Origin: Acidimicrobiia bacterium
GTDB lineage: Bacteria; Actinomycetota; Acidimicrobiia; IMCC26256; PALSA-610
NCBI GenBank assembly: GCA_026002935.1
Contig: BPGH01000001.1
Coordinates: 2,565,250 to 2,629,249, forward strand
Direction: 5' to 3'
DNA length: 64,000 nucleotides
Below are positions 44,513 through 54,085 of the stretch, piece by piece (positions within the stretch are counted from its first letter, which is position 1; each line of letters begins with the position of its first letter). The translations under genes and the position numbers were made by a program. The notes under the pieces were generated by a model that ran no database searches, was not told the origin of the DNA, and saw only the letters and a program-made list of their open reading frames with translations.

Positions 44513-45682
44513 CTACGGGCCGGCCCTCCGCCCGCCGGGTCCCGGGCGGGCGGCGCGCAGCACCGCGAGCCCGGCGGCCGCGCACACGGCGCCGGCCGCG
44601 AACGCCCCCCGGTTCCCCGCGACGGCGGCGACGGCGCCGCAGACCAGCGCGCCGAGGCCCTGGCTCAGGTCGAAGAACGACGAGAACGTGCCGACCACCG
44701 ACGCGCGCTCGGAGTCGGGCACGCCGTGCAGGGCCAGGAGCAGCAGCGCGGGGTACATGAGCGACATGCCCGCCGCGAACACGACCGTGCCGACGACCAC
44801 GCCGGCGACCGTCGGGACCGCGGCGACGACCGCGATGCCCGCACCCGACAGCGCGAGCGCGCCCGTGCCGGCCCGCCGCCCGCCGAGCGTGTCCGGGAGC
44901 CGCGCGCCGACGACGCGCACCGCCAGGACGAGCACGCCGTAGAGCGCGAAGACCGGCCCGGCGTCGAGACCGAGCGTGTCGCCGGCGTACAGGGGCAGGA
45001 AGGCGGTGAAGCCCGCGAGCGGGATCAGCCCGAGGAAGAGCACCACCCCGGGCGCGAGCGCGGCCCGGTGCACCAGGTGGCGCGGCGGGTGCCCGGCGGG
45101 TGCGCGCGGGACCTCGCGCGTCGCCGTGCCGATCAGCGCCGCGGCGAGCGCGAGGCCGGCGGACACGAGCCACGCGGCGGTGTAGCGGCCGTCGCCCGCC
45201 ACCGCCTCACCGAGCACGGGGCCGAGCGCGAGGCCGCCGTAGACGGCGACCGACCAGTACGACACGGCCTCGCCACGCCGGTCGGGCGGGGCGAGGTCGG
45301 TGACCATCGTCGCCGCCCCGACGAAGAACGCCGCCTCGCCGACCCCCGTGACGACCCGCGCCGCGACGAGCCACCAGAGCGCGCTCACGAGCCCGTAGCC
45401 CGCGGTCGACGCGGCGACGATCGCGGCGCCGGCGACGATCAGGACGCGCCGCCCGACCCGGTCGCCGACCCGCCCCGCGACGACGCGCAGCACCACCGCG
45501 CCGAGCGCGAGCCCGCCGACGGCCGCGCCGACGGCGACCTTCCCCCGGCCGAGCTCGTCCTCGACGTAGCGCGGGACGACCGGGGCGAGCATGGCCAGCG
45601 CCACGAAGTAGGCGAGCCCGCTCGCGACGACGAGCACGAAGGGCCGGGTGACGACGCGCGCCGGCGCGGGCGCGGCCGTCAC
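44513..45682 (-). CDS. MFS transporter
   Basis: A 389-residue transporter with about twelve hydrophobic segments. The loop motif after helix 2 (GRVGDRVGRRVLIVAGA) and the motif C-like GVGEAAFFVGAATMVTDLAPPDRRGEA region are typical of drug-proton antiporters. GTG 45682 starts it, and it ends 11 bases before the glycosyltransferase. The substrate is unknown; export of a small hydrophobic molecule is the usual function. Confidence 0.88.
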   Translation of the reverse strand: MTAAPAPARVVTRPFVLVVASGLAYFVALAMLAPVVPRYVEDELGRGKVAVGAAVGGLALGAVVLRVVAGRVGDRVGRRVLIVAGAAIVAASTAGYGLVSALWWLVAARVVTGVGEAAFFVGAATMVTDLAPPDRRGEAVSYWSVAVYGGLALGPVLGEAVAGDGRYTAAWLVSAGLALAAALIGTATREVPRAPAGHPPRHLVHRAALAPGVVLFLGLIPLAGFTAFLPLYAGDTLGLDAGPVFALYGVLVLAVRVVGARLPDTLGGRRAGTGALALSGAGIAVVAAVPTVAGVVVGTVVFAAGMSLMYPALLLLALHGVPDSERASVVGTFSSFFDLSQGLGALVCGAVAAVAGNRGAFAAGAVCAAAGLAVLRAARPGPGGRRAGP

Positions 45683-45719
45683 CGTGGACCGCCGGCCGTC
45701 GGCACGCGCCCGCGCGCCG

Positions 45720-46922
45720 TCACCCGTCGGCCGCCGCGACGGCGTCCGCGAACGACGCCCGCTCGGCGATCATGCGCCGGTACTGCATGACCTGGCGCGC
45801 CCGGTTGAAGCCGAGCGCACCGACGAGCCGTCCCGCCCGCCCGAACAGCGCGACGAACCGGTACTCCTCGAGCGTGCCGTGCGCGACGTGCACGTCCGTG
45901 GCGTCCGCGAGGTGCCCGACGACCTGGATCTTGCGGTCGTACTGGTCCGACCACACGAACGGCACCGGCGCGAACTCGAGCCCGTGGCCGGCGTCGCCGG
46001 CGAGCAGTCGCGTCGCCGCGTGGACCCCCATCTCGACCGCGTTCGTCCAGTGCTCGAGGCGCATCGGCCGGCCGTCGAACAGCGGGTTCGGCCAGCGTGC
46101 GACGTCGCCCGCGGCGACGATCCCCGGCGCGACGAGCCCGGTCGCGTCGCACACGACCCCGTCGTCGAGCGGGAGGCCCGAGCCCTCCAGCCACGCGGTC
46201 TCCGGCGCCGCGCCGATCCCGACGAGCACGACGTCGGCCGGGACCACGTCGCCGTCGCCGAGCCGCACACCGGTGACCGCGCCGCCGTCGCCCTCGACGG
46301 CGTCGACGGTCACACCGGTGCGCAGGTCCACCCCGTGGTCGCGGTGGAGCCGCGCGATCACCTCGCCGAGTCGCGGGCCGAGACCGCGCACCATCGGCTG
46401 GGGCAACGCCTCGAGCACCGTGACGTCGAGCCCGCGTCCCCGGCAGGTCGCCGCGACCTCGGCGCCGATGAACCCCGCGCCGATGACCACGACCCTCGGG
46501 CCCGAGGCCAGGACCTCGCGCAGCGCGAGCGCGTCGTCGAGCGTCCGCAACGTGAACAGCCCGCCGAGCGCGGGCTGTTCCGGGAGGCGGCGCGCGCTCG
46601 AGCCGGTGGCGATCACGAGCCCGTCGTACGCGACGCGCTCGCCGTCGTGCAGCTCGACCCGGCGGCCCGCGACGTCGAGCGCCACGGCGCGCGCGTCGAG
46701 GCGCCAGTCGAGGTCGAGGTCGTCGTAGCCCTGCGGCCGCAACGCGAGGTCCTCGGGCTCCGTCGAGCCGGCGAGCAGCTCCTTCGACAGCGGCGGCCGG
46801 TCGTACGGCAGGTGCGGTTCGGCGCCGACGGCGACGATACGCCCGTCGTAGCCCTCGCGCCGCAGCGTCTCGGCGGCGCGCAGGCCCGCCAGCGACATGC
46901 CCACGATCGCGATCGTCCGCAT
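45720..46922 (-). CDS. NAD(P)/FAD-dependent ferredoxin reductase
   Basis: A 400-residue flavoprotein of the BphA4/rhodocoxin reductase type, carrying electrons from NADH to a ferredoxin. The FAD site reads IAIVGMSLAGLRAAETLR with YDRPPLSKELL, the NAD site VVVIGAGFIGAEVAATCR, and the second FAD contact GIVAAGDVARWPNP. The C-terminal domain is typical. It could feed Rieske oxygenases or P450s such as the oxygenase at 10.9 kb, but no ferredoxin gene is near. ATG 46922 is chosen over an in-frame ATG at 46997. Confidence 0.9.
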   Translation of the reverse strand: MRTIAIVGMSLAGLRAAETLRREGYDGRIVAVGAEPHLPYDRPPLSKELLAGSTEPEDLALRPQGYDDLDLDWRLDARAVALDVAGRRVELHDGERVAYDGLVIATGSSARRLPEQPALGGLFTLRTLDDALALREVLASGPRVVVIGAGFIGAEVAATCRGRGLDVTVLEALPQPMVRGLGPRLGEVIARLHRDHGVDLRTGVTVDAVEGDGGAVTGVRLGDGDVVPADVVLVGIGAAPETAWLEGSGLPLDDGVVCDATGLVAPGIVAAGDVARWPNPLFDGRPMRLEHWTNAVEMGVHAATRLLAGDAGHGLEFAPVPFVWSDQYDRKIQVVGHLADATDVHVAHGTLEEYRFVALFGRAGRLVGALGFNRARQVMQYRRMIAERASFADAVAAADG

Positions 46923-47032
46923 CCGCCGGAAGCTACCCGCGGCGGCCGGGCCAACTGGCTCCCGATCTGACGGCGGCGTCATACTCTCGCGGCCCACCCG
47001 TCCGTCCCGCCGTCCCGTCGCGGAGCCGCCGC

Positions 47033-49204
47033 ATGCCGAACGCCCCCGTCGACGTCTCGGGCCGACCGCTCGCCCTGCGCGACGTCGACCTCGACACGTT
47101 CCTCCACCCCCGGACGATCGCCGTCATCGGCGCCTCCGAGCAGTCGGCGAAGCCGAACACCGCGATGACGCGGAAGTTCGACGCGTGGGCGCGCAAGCAC
47201 GGCGCCACCTTCTACCCGGTGCACCCGAGGTACGAGACCGTGCTCGGTCACCGCTGCTACAAGAGCGTGTTCGACATCCCCGGCGACCTCGACCTCGCCA
47301 TCATCCTCACGGGCAGCGCCGTCGACACGTTCGAGGAGGTGCTGCAGCGCAAGGCGAAGTTCGCCGTGATCTTCGCCGCCGGGTTCTCCGAGATCGGCGA
47401 CGAGGGCAAGCGCCTCGAGGACCGGCTGGCCGCGCTCGTGCGCTCCGGCGACGTGCGCCTGCTCGGACCCAACACCAACCTCAACGCGTTCGAGGACTTC
47501 CGCGACGACCTCGACGGCCCGTCGATCGCGCTGATCACGCAGTCGGGCCACCAGGGCCGGCCCGTGTTCCAGGGCCAGGAGATCGGCATCCGGCTCACGC
47601 ACTGGGCACCCACCGGCAACGAGGTCGACCTCGAGTTCGCGGACTTCGCCCGCTACTTCGCCGACCGGCCCGAGGTCGGCGTGATCGCGTGCTACATCGA
47701 GGGGTTCAAGGACGGCCGCACGCTGATGCTCGCGGCCGACCACGCGGCCCGCCTGCGCAAACCGATCGTGATGGTCAAGGTCGGCCGCACCGACGCGGGC
47801 CGCTCGATGGCGGCGTCGCACACCGGCCACCTCACCGGTTCCGACGCGGTCACCTCCGCCGTGTTCCGCCAGTTCGGCATCACGCGTGTCGACGGCCTCG
47901 ACGAGCTGCTCGAGGTGTCCGCCGCGCTCGCGCGCACCCGGCCGGAACGGGGCACGCCGCCGGCGTGGGCGAAGGCGGGGCGCACGCCCGGGGTGTGCGT
48001 CTACGCGATCTCGGGCGGTACGGGGGCGCACATGGCCGACATGGCCGCGGCCGCCGGCCTGCGGCTCCCCGACCTGACCGCCCGGACGCAACGGCTCCTG
48101 CACGACGGCCTGATCCCGTCCTACCTGCGGGTCTCCAACCCGGTCGACTGCGGCGGCCCCCCCGTGGCCGACGAGCGGGGACGCAGGATCCTCGACGCGA
48201 TCGTCGCCGACCCCAACGTCGACGTCGTCGTCATCCCCATCACCGGGGCCGTCGCGATGTTCTCGGAGCCGTTCACCCGCGACATCGTCGACGTCGCGAG
48301 CACCACCGACAAGCCGATCTTCGCGGTGTGGGGCGCGCCCGCCGGCACCGACGACACGTACTACAAGCGGCTGCTCGACGGCGGGCTGCCCACGTTCCGC
48401 ACGTTCGGGAACTGCATCGCCGCCGTCCGCGCCTACCAGGACTACTGGGCGTTCGCCGCGAGGTACCGCTCGCCGTTCGCCGACGCGCCCACCGAGCCCC
48501 TCCCCGCCGCCCGGCGGGCGCGGCGCCTCCTCGCCGACCTCGCGCCCGGCGAGGCGCTGTCGGAGTGGGGTTCGAAGCAGCTCCTCGCGGCGTACGGCAT
48601 CCGCACCTCCAAGGACGTGCTGTGCGGGTCCGCGTCGGCCGCGGTGAAGGCCGCGGCCGCGATCGGCTACCCGGTCGTCATGAAGGTGTCGTCGCCCGAC
48701 CTGCTGCACAAGAGCGACGCCGGGCTCGTGCGGGTCGGCGTCGGCAGCGCGAAGGAGGTGCGCGCCGCGTACGACGACCTGCTCGCGAAGGCGCGGCGCG
48801 CGGACCGCCGCGCCCGCATCGAGGGCGTGCTCGTGTCGGAGCTGGTGTCGGGCGGCGTCGAGACGCTCGTCGGCGTGTCGCACGACGAGCTGTTCGGCCC
48901 GGTCGTCACCGTCGGGCTCGGCGGCGTGTTCGTCGAGGTGTTCGAGGACGTCACGTCCCGGGTGCCGCCGTTCGACGAGGACGAGGCGCGCCGGATGCTG
49001 CGGGAGCTGAAGGGCTACCGCCTGCTCGAAGGCGTCCGCGGCGCGAAACCCGCCGACGTCGACGCGCTCGTCAGGACGATCATGAAGGTGCAACGGCTCG
49101 CGCTCGACCTCGCCGGCGACGTCGGCGAGATCGACGTGAACCCCCTCGTGGTGCGGCCGCGGGGCGCGGTCGCCCTCGACGCGCTGGTGGTGAAGAAGCG
49201 GTGA
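47033..49204 (+). CDS. NDP-forming acyl-CoA synthetase (acetate-CoA ligase family)
   Basis: A 723-residue single-chain enzyme of the ADP-forming type. The CoA-binding domain (about 20-150) has RTIAVIGASEQSAKPN and LLGPNTNLNAF; the second domain carries SMAASHTGHLTGSDA with the phospho-His near 265; the C-terminal ATP-grasp domain has PVVMKVSSPDLLHKSDAGLV and EIDVNPLVV. These enzymes make acyl-CoA from acid, CoA and ATP through a phosphohistidine. As the first gene of an operon with hydratase, Ltp2 and DUF35 genes, it probably activates a chain-shortened or side-chain acid, replacing a FadD ligase. GTGA joins it to the hydratase. Confidence 0.9.
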   Translation: MPNAPVDVSGRPLALRDVDLDTFLHPRTIAVIGASEQSAKPNTAMTRKFDAWARKHGATFYPVHPRYETVLGHRCYKSVFDIPGDLDLAIILTGSAVDTFEEVLQRKAKFAVIFAAGFSEIGDEGKRLEDRLAALVRSGDVRLLGPNTNLNAFEDFRDDLDGPSIALITQSGHQGRPVFQGQEIGIRLTHWAPTGNEVDLEFADFARYFADRPEVGVIACYIEGFKDGRTLMLAADHAARLRKPIVMVKVGRTDAGRSMAASHTGHLTGSDAVTSAVFRQFGITRVDGLDELLEVSAALARTRPERGTPPAWAKAGRTPGVCVYAISGGTGAHMADMAAAAGLRLPDLTARTQRLLHDGLIPSYLRVSNPVDCGGPPVADERGRRILDAIVADPNVDVVVIPITGAVAMFSEPFTRDIVDVASTTDKPIFAVWGAPAGTDDTYYKRLLDGGLPTFRTFGNCIAAVRAYQDYWAFAARYRSPFADAPTEPLPAARRARRLLADLAPGEALSEWGSKQLLAAYGIRTSKDVLCGSASAAVKAAAAIGYPVVMKVSSPDLLHKSDAGLVRVGVGSAKEVRAAYDDLLAKARRADRRARIEGVLVSELVSGGVETLVGVSHDELFGPVVTVGLGGVFVEVFEDVTSRVPPFDEDEARRMLRELKGYRLLEGVRGAKPADVDALVRTIMKVQRLALDLAGDVGEIDVNPLVVRPRGAVALDALVVKKR

Positions 49205-50022
49205 CGACCGACGAAGAGCTGCTGCGGCACACCGAGAACGGCGTGCTGTGGCTGACGATCAACCGGGCCGACAAGGGCAACGCGATCCCCTGGTACCTGC
49301 GCGACCAGCTGATCGACGCGTTCCGCAACGCCCACTGGGACCTCGGCACGCGGGCCGTGGTGCTGACGGCGTCCGGCGACCGCCACTTCTGCACCGGCGC
49401 CGACCTCTCCGTGCCGCAGCCCCCGCGCGGCGAGAAGCCGCCCGAGGCGCCCGAACGGCCGGTCGGCGGCGCCGTCAACATGATGCGGGCGGGCTTCCAG
49501 CAGCTCATGCAGGCCATGCAGGACTGCGAGAAGCCCGTGATCGTCGCGCTCAACGGCACCGCGGCCGGCGGCGGCGCCATGCTGACGCTCGCCGCCGACC
49601 TCGTCGTCGCGGCCGACACCGCGAAGATCATCATGGTCTTCGTGCGCCGCGGGCTCGTGCCCGACGCGGGCGTCGCGTACCTCCTGCCGCGCATCGTCGG
49701 CATGCACAAGGCCAAGGAGCTGGTCTTCTTCGGCGACGACATCCCCGCCGCCGAGGCGGAGCGGCTGGGGATCGTCAACAAGGTCGTGCCCGCCGCCGAC
49801 CTGCACGCGACCGCGAAGGAGTGGGCCGAGCGCCTGGCGAGCGGGCCGACCAAGGCGATCGGCTGGTCGAAGAAGCTCCTGCACGACGCGTCGGAGCTCT
49901 CGCGGCGCGACCTCCTCGAGGAGGAGGCGATGCTCGTCGAGCTCAACGCGATGACCGAGGACTCCCAGGAGGGCGTGGCGTCGTTCCGCGAGCGCCGGCC
50001 GCCCGCCTGGCGGGGCTGGTAG
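49201..50022 (+). CDS. enoyl-CoA hydratase/isomerase
   Basis: A 273-residue crotonase-fold protein. LWLTINRADKGNAIPWYLRD, VVLTASGDRHFCTGADLSV and PVIVALNGTAAGGGAMLTLAADLVVAAD form the CoA site and oxyanion hole. A Pro/Glu-rich insert (PQPPRGEKPPEAPERP) sits after the first half and is longer than in most members. GTG 49201 lies in the stop of the preceding gene. It likely hydrates an unsaturated acyl-CoA before cleavage by the Ltp2-like protein encoded next. Confidence 0.9.
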   Translation: MTTDEELLRHTENGVLWLTINRADKGNAIPWYLRDQLIDAFRNAHWDLGTRAVVLTASGDRHFCTGADLSVPQPPRGEKPPEAPERPVGGAVNMMRAGFQQLMQAMQDCEKPVIVALNGTAAGGGAMLTLAADLVVAADTAKIIMVFVRRGLVPDAGVAYLLPRIVGMHKAKELVFFGDDIPAAEAERLGIVNKVVPAADLHATAKEWAERLASGPTKAIGWSKKLLHDASELSRRDLLEEEAMLVELNAMTEDSQEGVASFRERRPPAWRGW

Positions 50023-50031
50023 CGGCCGGCC

Positions 50032-51195
50032 ATGGCGGAGACGATCAAGGGGAGGACCGCGGTCGTCGGGATCGGGCAGACCGCGTTCGGCAAGGGCCTT
50101 CCCGACACCGAGCTGTCGCTCGCGTGCCAGGCCATCTCCGCCGCCCTCGACGACGCCGGGATCGCGCCGTCGGAGGTCGACGGGCTCGCGTCGTTCAACA
50201 TGGAGGCCGACCGCGAGGTCGACGTGGCGCGCAGCGTCGGCCTCGGCGACATCACCTTCTTCGCGCAGGTCGGCTACGGCGGCGGCGCCGGCTGCGGGGT
50301 GGTCGGCACGGCCGCGATGGCGGTCGCGACCGGCCAGTGCGAGGTCGCCGTGGCCTGGCGGGCCCGCAAGCGCGCCGACAAGGCGAGCCGCCCGTGGGCC
50401 CAGGTGTCGCAGCGGATCACCGGCCACTGGCAGTGGACCCGCCCCTTCGGGATCCTGCGCCCCGTCGACGAGGTCGCGATGCTGACCCGCCGGCACATGC
50501 ACGAGTACGGCACGACGCGTGACCACCTGGCGAACGTCGCGCTCGCGTTCCGCAAGCACGCGAACCGCAACCCGCTCGCGACGATGGGCCACAAGACCCT
50601 CACCCGCGACGAGTACATGAACGCGCGCTGGATCTCCGAACCGCTGTGCCTGTACGACAACTGCCTGGAGACCGACGGCGCGCTCGCGGTCGTGATCACG
50701 TCCGCCGAGCGCGCACGCGACTGCCGGCAGCCCCCGGCGTACGTCCACGCGTTCGCGCAGGGCCTGCCGCGCCAGCACCAGACCATGACCAACTACTTCA
50801 CCGACGACCCCCTCCGCGGCCCCGCGTGGGCGGCGGCCCGCCGCCTGTGGGCCAACGCGGACGTCGGGCCGCAGGACGTCAAGGTCGCGCAGCTCTACGA
50901 CGCGTTCAGCCCGTTGATCATCCTGTCGCTCGAGGGATACGGCTTCTGCGGCCGGGGCGAGGGCGGGCCGTTCACCGACGGCGGCAACATCGAGTGGCCC
51001 GACGGGCGGCTCCCGGTCAACACGTCGGGCGGCGGCATGTCGGAGGCGTACGTGCACGGCTTCAACCTCGTCCTCGAAGGGGTGCGCCAGATCCGTGGTA
51101 CGTCGCCGTGCCAGGTGGACGGCGCCGACGTCTCGCTCGTGACGAGCGGCGAGGGCGTGCCGACCTCCGCGATCGTCTTCACGAAGGACGCGTGA
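50032..51195 (+). CDS. ltp2: thiolase-fold retro-aldolase, Ltp2-like
   Basis: A 387-residue protein. VVGIGQTAFGKGLPDTELSLA, VDVARSVGLGDITFFAQVGYGGGA, SRWISEP-type RWISEPLCLYDNCLETDGALAV, LYDAFSPLIILSLEGYGFCGRGEG and LPVNTSGGGMSEAYVHGFNLVLEGVRQIRGTS match the Ltp2 pattern. Ltp2 cleaves the last side-chain unit of sterols by a retro-aldol reaction and needs a DUF35 partner (from ChsH2); the next gene encodes exactly such a protein. The gene is 9 bases after the hydratase. Confidence 0.88.
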   Translation: MAETIKGRTAVVGIGQTAFGKGLPDTELSLACQAISAALDDAGIAPSEVDGLASFNMEADREVDVARSVGLGDITFFAQVGYGGGAGCGVVGTAAMAVATGQCEVAVAWRARKRADKASRPWAQVSQRITGHWQWTRPFGILRPVDEVAMLTRRHMHEYGTTRDHLANVALAFRKHANRNPLATMGHKTLTRDEYMNARWISEPLCLYDNCLETDGALAVVITSAERARDCRQPPAYVHAFAQGLPRQHQTMTNYFTDDPLRGPAWAAARRLWANADVGPQDVKVAQLYDAFSPLIILSLEGYGFCGRGEGGPFTDGGNIEWPDGRLPVNTSGGGMSEAYVHGFNLVLEGVRQIRGTSPCQVDGADVSLVTSGEGVPTSAIVFTKDA

Positions 51196-51200
51196 CGCCC

Positions 51201-51644
51201 ATGACGGTCAGCGGGCTGCTGCTCCCCGACGTCGACGACCCGACGGCCGCCGGGTTCTGGGCCGGGTGCGCGCGCGGCGAGCTGCTCGTGCAGGCGTGCG
51301 GCGCGTGCGGCGCGTGGCGCATGCCGCCGCGGCCGATGTGCCCGCACTGCCGGTCGGTCGAGGTGCGATGGGACCGCACGAGCGGGCGGGGGCGCATCTG
51401 GTCGTTCATCGTCCCGCACCCCCCGCTGCTCCCCGCCTACGCCGAGCTCGCGCCGTACAACGCGATCGTCGTGGAGCTCGAGGAGGACCCCGCGATCCGG
51501 TACGCCGGCAACCTCGTCACCGGCCCCGAGGGCGCGATCGACGAGATCGACCCGGCGACGATCCGCATCGGGGAGCCGGTACGGGTGGTGTTCGCCACCG
51601 TCGGCGACGTGGTGCTCCCCCGCTGGGTCCGCGCCGATGGCTGA
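51201..51644 (+). CDS. DUF35 zinc-ribbon/OB-fold protein, partner of Ltp2
   Basis: A 147-residue protein. The N-terminal rubredoxin-like zinc ribbon reads CGACGAWRMPPRPMCPHC (four Cys) at about 33-50, followed by the OB fold with GRIWSFIVPHPPLLPAYAEL, NAIVVELEEDP and GEPVRVVF. The DUF35 domain of ChsH2 binds and activates Ltp2; here it is a separate protein and no ChsH1 or MaoC-like domain is attached. It starts 5 bases after ltp2 and overlaps the hydrolase start. Confidence 0.88.
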   Translation: MTVSGLLLPDVDDPTAAGFWAGCARGELLVQACGACGAWRMPPRPMCPHCRSVEVRWDRTSGRGRIWSFIVPHPPLLPAYAELAPYNAIVVELEEDPAIRYAGNLVTGPEGAIDEIDPATIRIGEPVRVVFATVGDVVLPRWVRADG

Positions 51645-52326
51645 CGCGCCGGCCGGCGGGTCCGCGCCGGGCGCGCCCCCGGTGCTGCTCGTCCACGGGT
51701 TCGCGTCGTCCTTCGAGCACGGCTGGCGCGATCCGGGCTGGGTCGACATCCTCGCGGACGCGGGGCGCGAGGTGATCGGCGTCGACCTGCTCGGCCACGG
51801 CGGCGCGCCCAAGCCCCGCGACCCGGCCGCGTACACCGACGGCCTGGCCGACTCGGTACGCGCGGTCCTGCCCCCCGACGGCCGGCCGGTCGACGGCGTC
51901 GGCTTCTCGCTGGGCGCCGTGCAGCTGCTGCGCCTCGCCGCACAGGACCCGTCGCGCTTCTCCCGCCTGGTGCTGATCGGCGTCGGCGGCGCCACGTTCG
52001 CGGCGCGCGACGCCGCGGACGCCGGCGTCGCGCCCCCGCCGGGCCGCGTGTTCGACCAGCTCATGGACGCGCCGCGCAACGACCGCGCCGCGCTCGAGGC
52101 GTGCCTGCGCCGCCCGCACGCGCCGTTCGGCCCCGACGACCTCGGGCGCGTGACCGTGCCGTGCGCCGTGATCGTGAGCGACCGCGACGAGCTCGCCGGC
52201 GACCCTCGACCACTCGTCGAGGCGCTGCCCGACGCACGCTGCACCGTGCTGCGCGGCGTCGACCACTTCCAGACCCCGCGCGAGTTCGCCTGCATCGACG
52301 CCGCGCTGGCGTTCCTCGGCGTCTGA
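51637..52326 (+). CDS. alpha/beta hydrolase
   Basis: A 229-residue alpha/beta hydrolase. The oxyanion strand is VLLVHGFASSFEHGW, the nucleophile GFSLGA (Ser near 88), the acid SDRDEL and the catalytic His GVDHFQ. It has only a small lid. ATG 51637 overlaps the DUF35 stop by 8 bases, so it belongs to the same operon. It might hydrolyse a lactone, ester or CoA ester produced by the pathway; substrate not known. Confidence 0.87.
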   Translation: MADAPAGGSAPGAPPVLLVHGFASSFEHGWRDPGWVDILADAGREVIGVDLLGHGGAPKPRDPAAYTDGLADSVRAVLPPDGRPVDGVGFSLGAVQLLRLAAQDPSRFSRLVLIGVGGATFAARDAADAGVAPPPGRVFDQLMDAPRNDRAALEACLRRPHAPFGPDDLGRVTVPCAVIVSDRDELAGDPRPLVEALPDARCTVLRGVDHFQTPREFACIDAALAFLGV

Positions 52327-52358
52327 TCCCGGTGCCCGCCGCCGCACGCGGCCGGGCC

Positions 52359-53078
52359 TCAGCGGGCGAGCGCGCGGCGGAGGAACCGGACGATGCCGGG
52401 CATCGCGCCGGGCGGCAGGTCCCGGTGGCCGCCCACGTACAGGTGCATCGAGCACGGGCCGGGGATCGCCTCGAGCACCTCGATCGCGCGGCCGACCGGG
52501 AACGACTCGTCGGCCGTCATGTTGACCATCAGCACCTCGCGGTCGCGAAGACGCGGGATCCCCGCGCGGATCAACACGTTCACGCGGTCCGCGTGCGGGC
52601 GCGCCTCGGTGACGTAGCCGCCGACCGCGAACACGGCCGCGCGCACCTCCGGCAGGTCCCCGACGACCGACAGCCCGAGGATCGACCCCATCGAGAACCC
52701 GGCGTACGCGACGGGCCCGGTCACGCGGGGGACGGCGGCGCGGGCCGCGGCGGTGACGAGCGGCCATTCCGCCGCGACCTGCGCGTGCACCGCCGGGTCG
52801 CCGACCGCCGCGAGCACGTCGGCCTCCCACTCGTCGTCCTCACGGCCCGGCGGGCGCCGCTCGCCGTGCAACGGTGCGTCCATGATCGCCACCGCGGCGG
52901 GCACCGCGGTGAGCGCGCCGCACAGCATCTGCATCGTCGGCTCGTCCTTGCCGAGGTGCGCGCCGTGCCCGAGCAGCACGAGCGGCAACGACGGCGGCGG
53001 GTCGTCGGGCACGAAGACGAGCGCCGGGACCGGCCCCGCGGGGCCCTCGGGCGCGATCCGGACGGACGGCGTGGCCAT
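52359..53078 (-). CDS. dienelactone hydrolase-like alpha/beta hydrolase
   Basis: A 239-residue alpha/beta hydrolase. LVLLGHGAHLGKD forms the oxyanion loop, YAGFSMGSILGLS the nucleophile elbow, MTADESFPVGRAIEV the acid and VGGHRDLPPG the catalytic His. It resembles peptidase S9/dienelactone hydrolase-like esterases. ATG 53078 is the natural start. It is convergent with the preceding operon, 32 bases after it, and divergent from the thioesterase gene. Confidence 0.83.
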   Translation of the reverse strand: MATPSVRIAPEGPAGPVPALVFVPDDPPPSLPLVLLGHGAHLGKDEPTMQMLCGALTAVPAAVAIMDAPLHGERRPPGREDDEWEADVLAAVGDPAVHAQVAAEWPLVTAAARAAVPRVTGPVAYAGFSMGSILGLSVVGDLPEVRAAVFAVGGYVTEARPHADRVNVLIRAGIPRLRDREVLMVNMTADESFPVGRAIEVLEAIPGPCSMHLYVGGHRDLPPGAMPGIVRFLRRALAR

Positions 53079-53186
53079 GCCCGATCCTGGCGCGCGGGGC
53101 GCCCCGCGGTCGACCGGGCGCCCGGGCCCGCCCGCCGCCGGGGGAAATCGGTTGTGCGGCGGGACCCGGACCGGGAGACTGCGCCC

Positions 53187-54035
53187 GTGGGCGACCTCGC
53201 GATCGACACCGCCGTGCACGCGAACGGCGACGGCACCTTCCACGCCGAGGTCGGTCGCGACTGGGAGATCTGGGGCCCGATGGGCGGGTACGTCGCCTCG
53301 ATCGCGCTGCGGGCGGCCGGCGCGGCGCGCGACGACGAGGCGTTGGTGCCGGCCGCGTTCTCCTGCCACTACCTCGCGGTCGCCGGGTTCGGCCCGGTCG
53401 ACATCGCCGTGAGCACGCGCAAGCAGGGCCGGGCCGCGACCTCCCAGCGCGTCGAGGTCGGCCAGGGCGGCCGCGCCGTGCTCGACGCGATGGTGTGGAG
53501 CACGCGCGTGGGCGAGGGGCTCGAGCACGACGAGGCGGAGATGCCGGCGGTCCCCGGGCCGGACGACCTGGCCGACATCCGCGAGCTGGTCCCCGACGAC
53601 GCGGGACCCCCGTTCCCGTTCTGGGAGAACCTCGACGCCAAGCCCCTCGACTTCGAGGCCCGGTGGCCGCCCGACGGGCCCCGGCCGGCCCGGTGGCGCG
53701 AGTGGCTGCGCTTCCGGCCGACCGCCACCTTCGACGACGAGTGGGTCGACGCATGCCGGTCGGTGATCCTGACCGACCTGCCGAGCTGGCCGTCCGCGCA
53801 CCGGCCCCACGCCTGGGCGCAGCCACCGTTCACCGCGCCGACGCTCGACCTCAACGTCGCCTTCCACCGCCCGGCCCGCGCGCACGAGTGGCTGCTGTGC
53901 GACGGCGCCGCGCCGGTCTCGACGCGGGGCCTGTTCGGTTGGACCGCGCGCGTCTGGTCCACCGGCGGCGACCTGCACGCGTCCGGCGGCGGGCAGTGCC
54001 TCTACCGCCGCATCCGCCCGCCCGGCTCGCCGTAG
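53187..54035 (+). CDS. acyl-CoA thioesterase (double-hotdog, TesB-like)
   Basis: A 282-residue double-hotdog protein. The first hotdog has IWGPMGGYVASIALRAAG and FSCHYLAVAGFGPVDIAVST; the second has LNVAFHRPARAHEWLLCDG and GLFGWTARVWSTGGDLHASGGGQ, with the Gln at the place of the TesB catalytic Gln. The first half lacks the usual FGG motif but has MGG. Probably cleaves a bulky acyl-CoA; the exact substrate is not known. GTG 53187 is selected. Confidence 0.83.
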   Translation: MGDLAIDTAVHANGDGTFHAEVGRDWEIWGPMGGYVASIALRAAGAARDDEALVPAAFSCHYLAVAGFGPVDIAVSTRKQGRAATSQRVEVGQGGRAVLDAMVWSTRVGEGLEHDEAEMPAVPGPDDLADIRELVPDDAGPPFPFWENLDAKPLDFEARWPPDGPRPARWREWLRFRPTATFDDEWVDACRSVILTDLPSWPSAHRPHAWAQPPFTAPTLDLNVAFHRPARAHEWLLCDGAAPVSTRGLFGWTARVWSTGGDLHASGGGQCLYRRIRPPGSP

Positions 54036-54085
54036 GCGCACGTCGTCGGGCCGAGCGCCACCGCGACCACGTTCGGGATTCGAGC

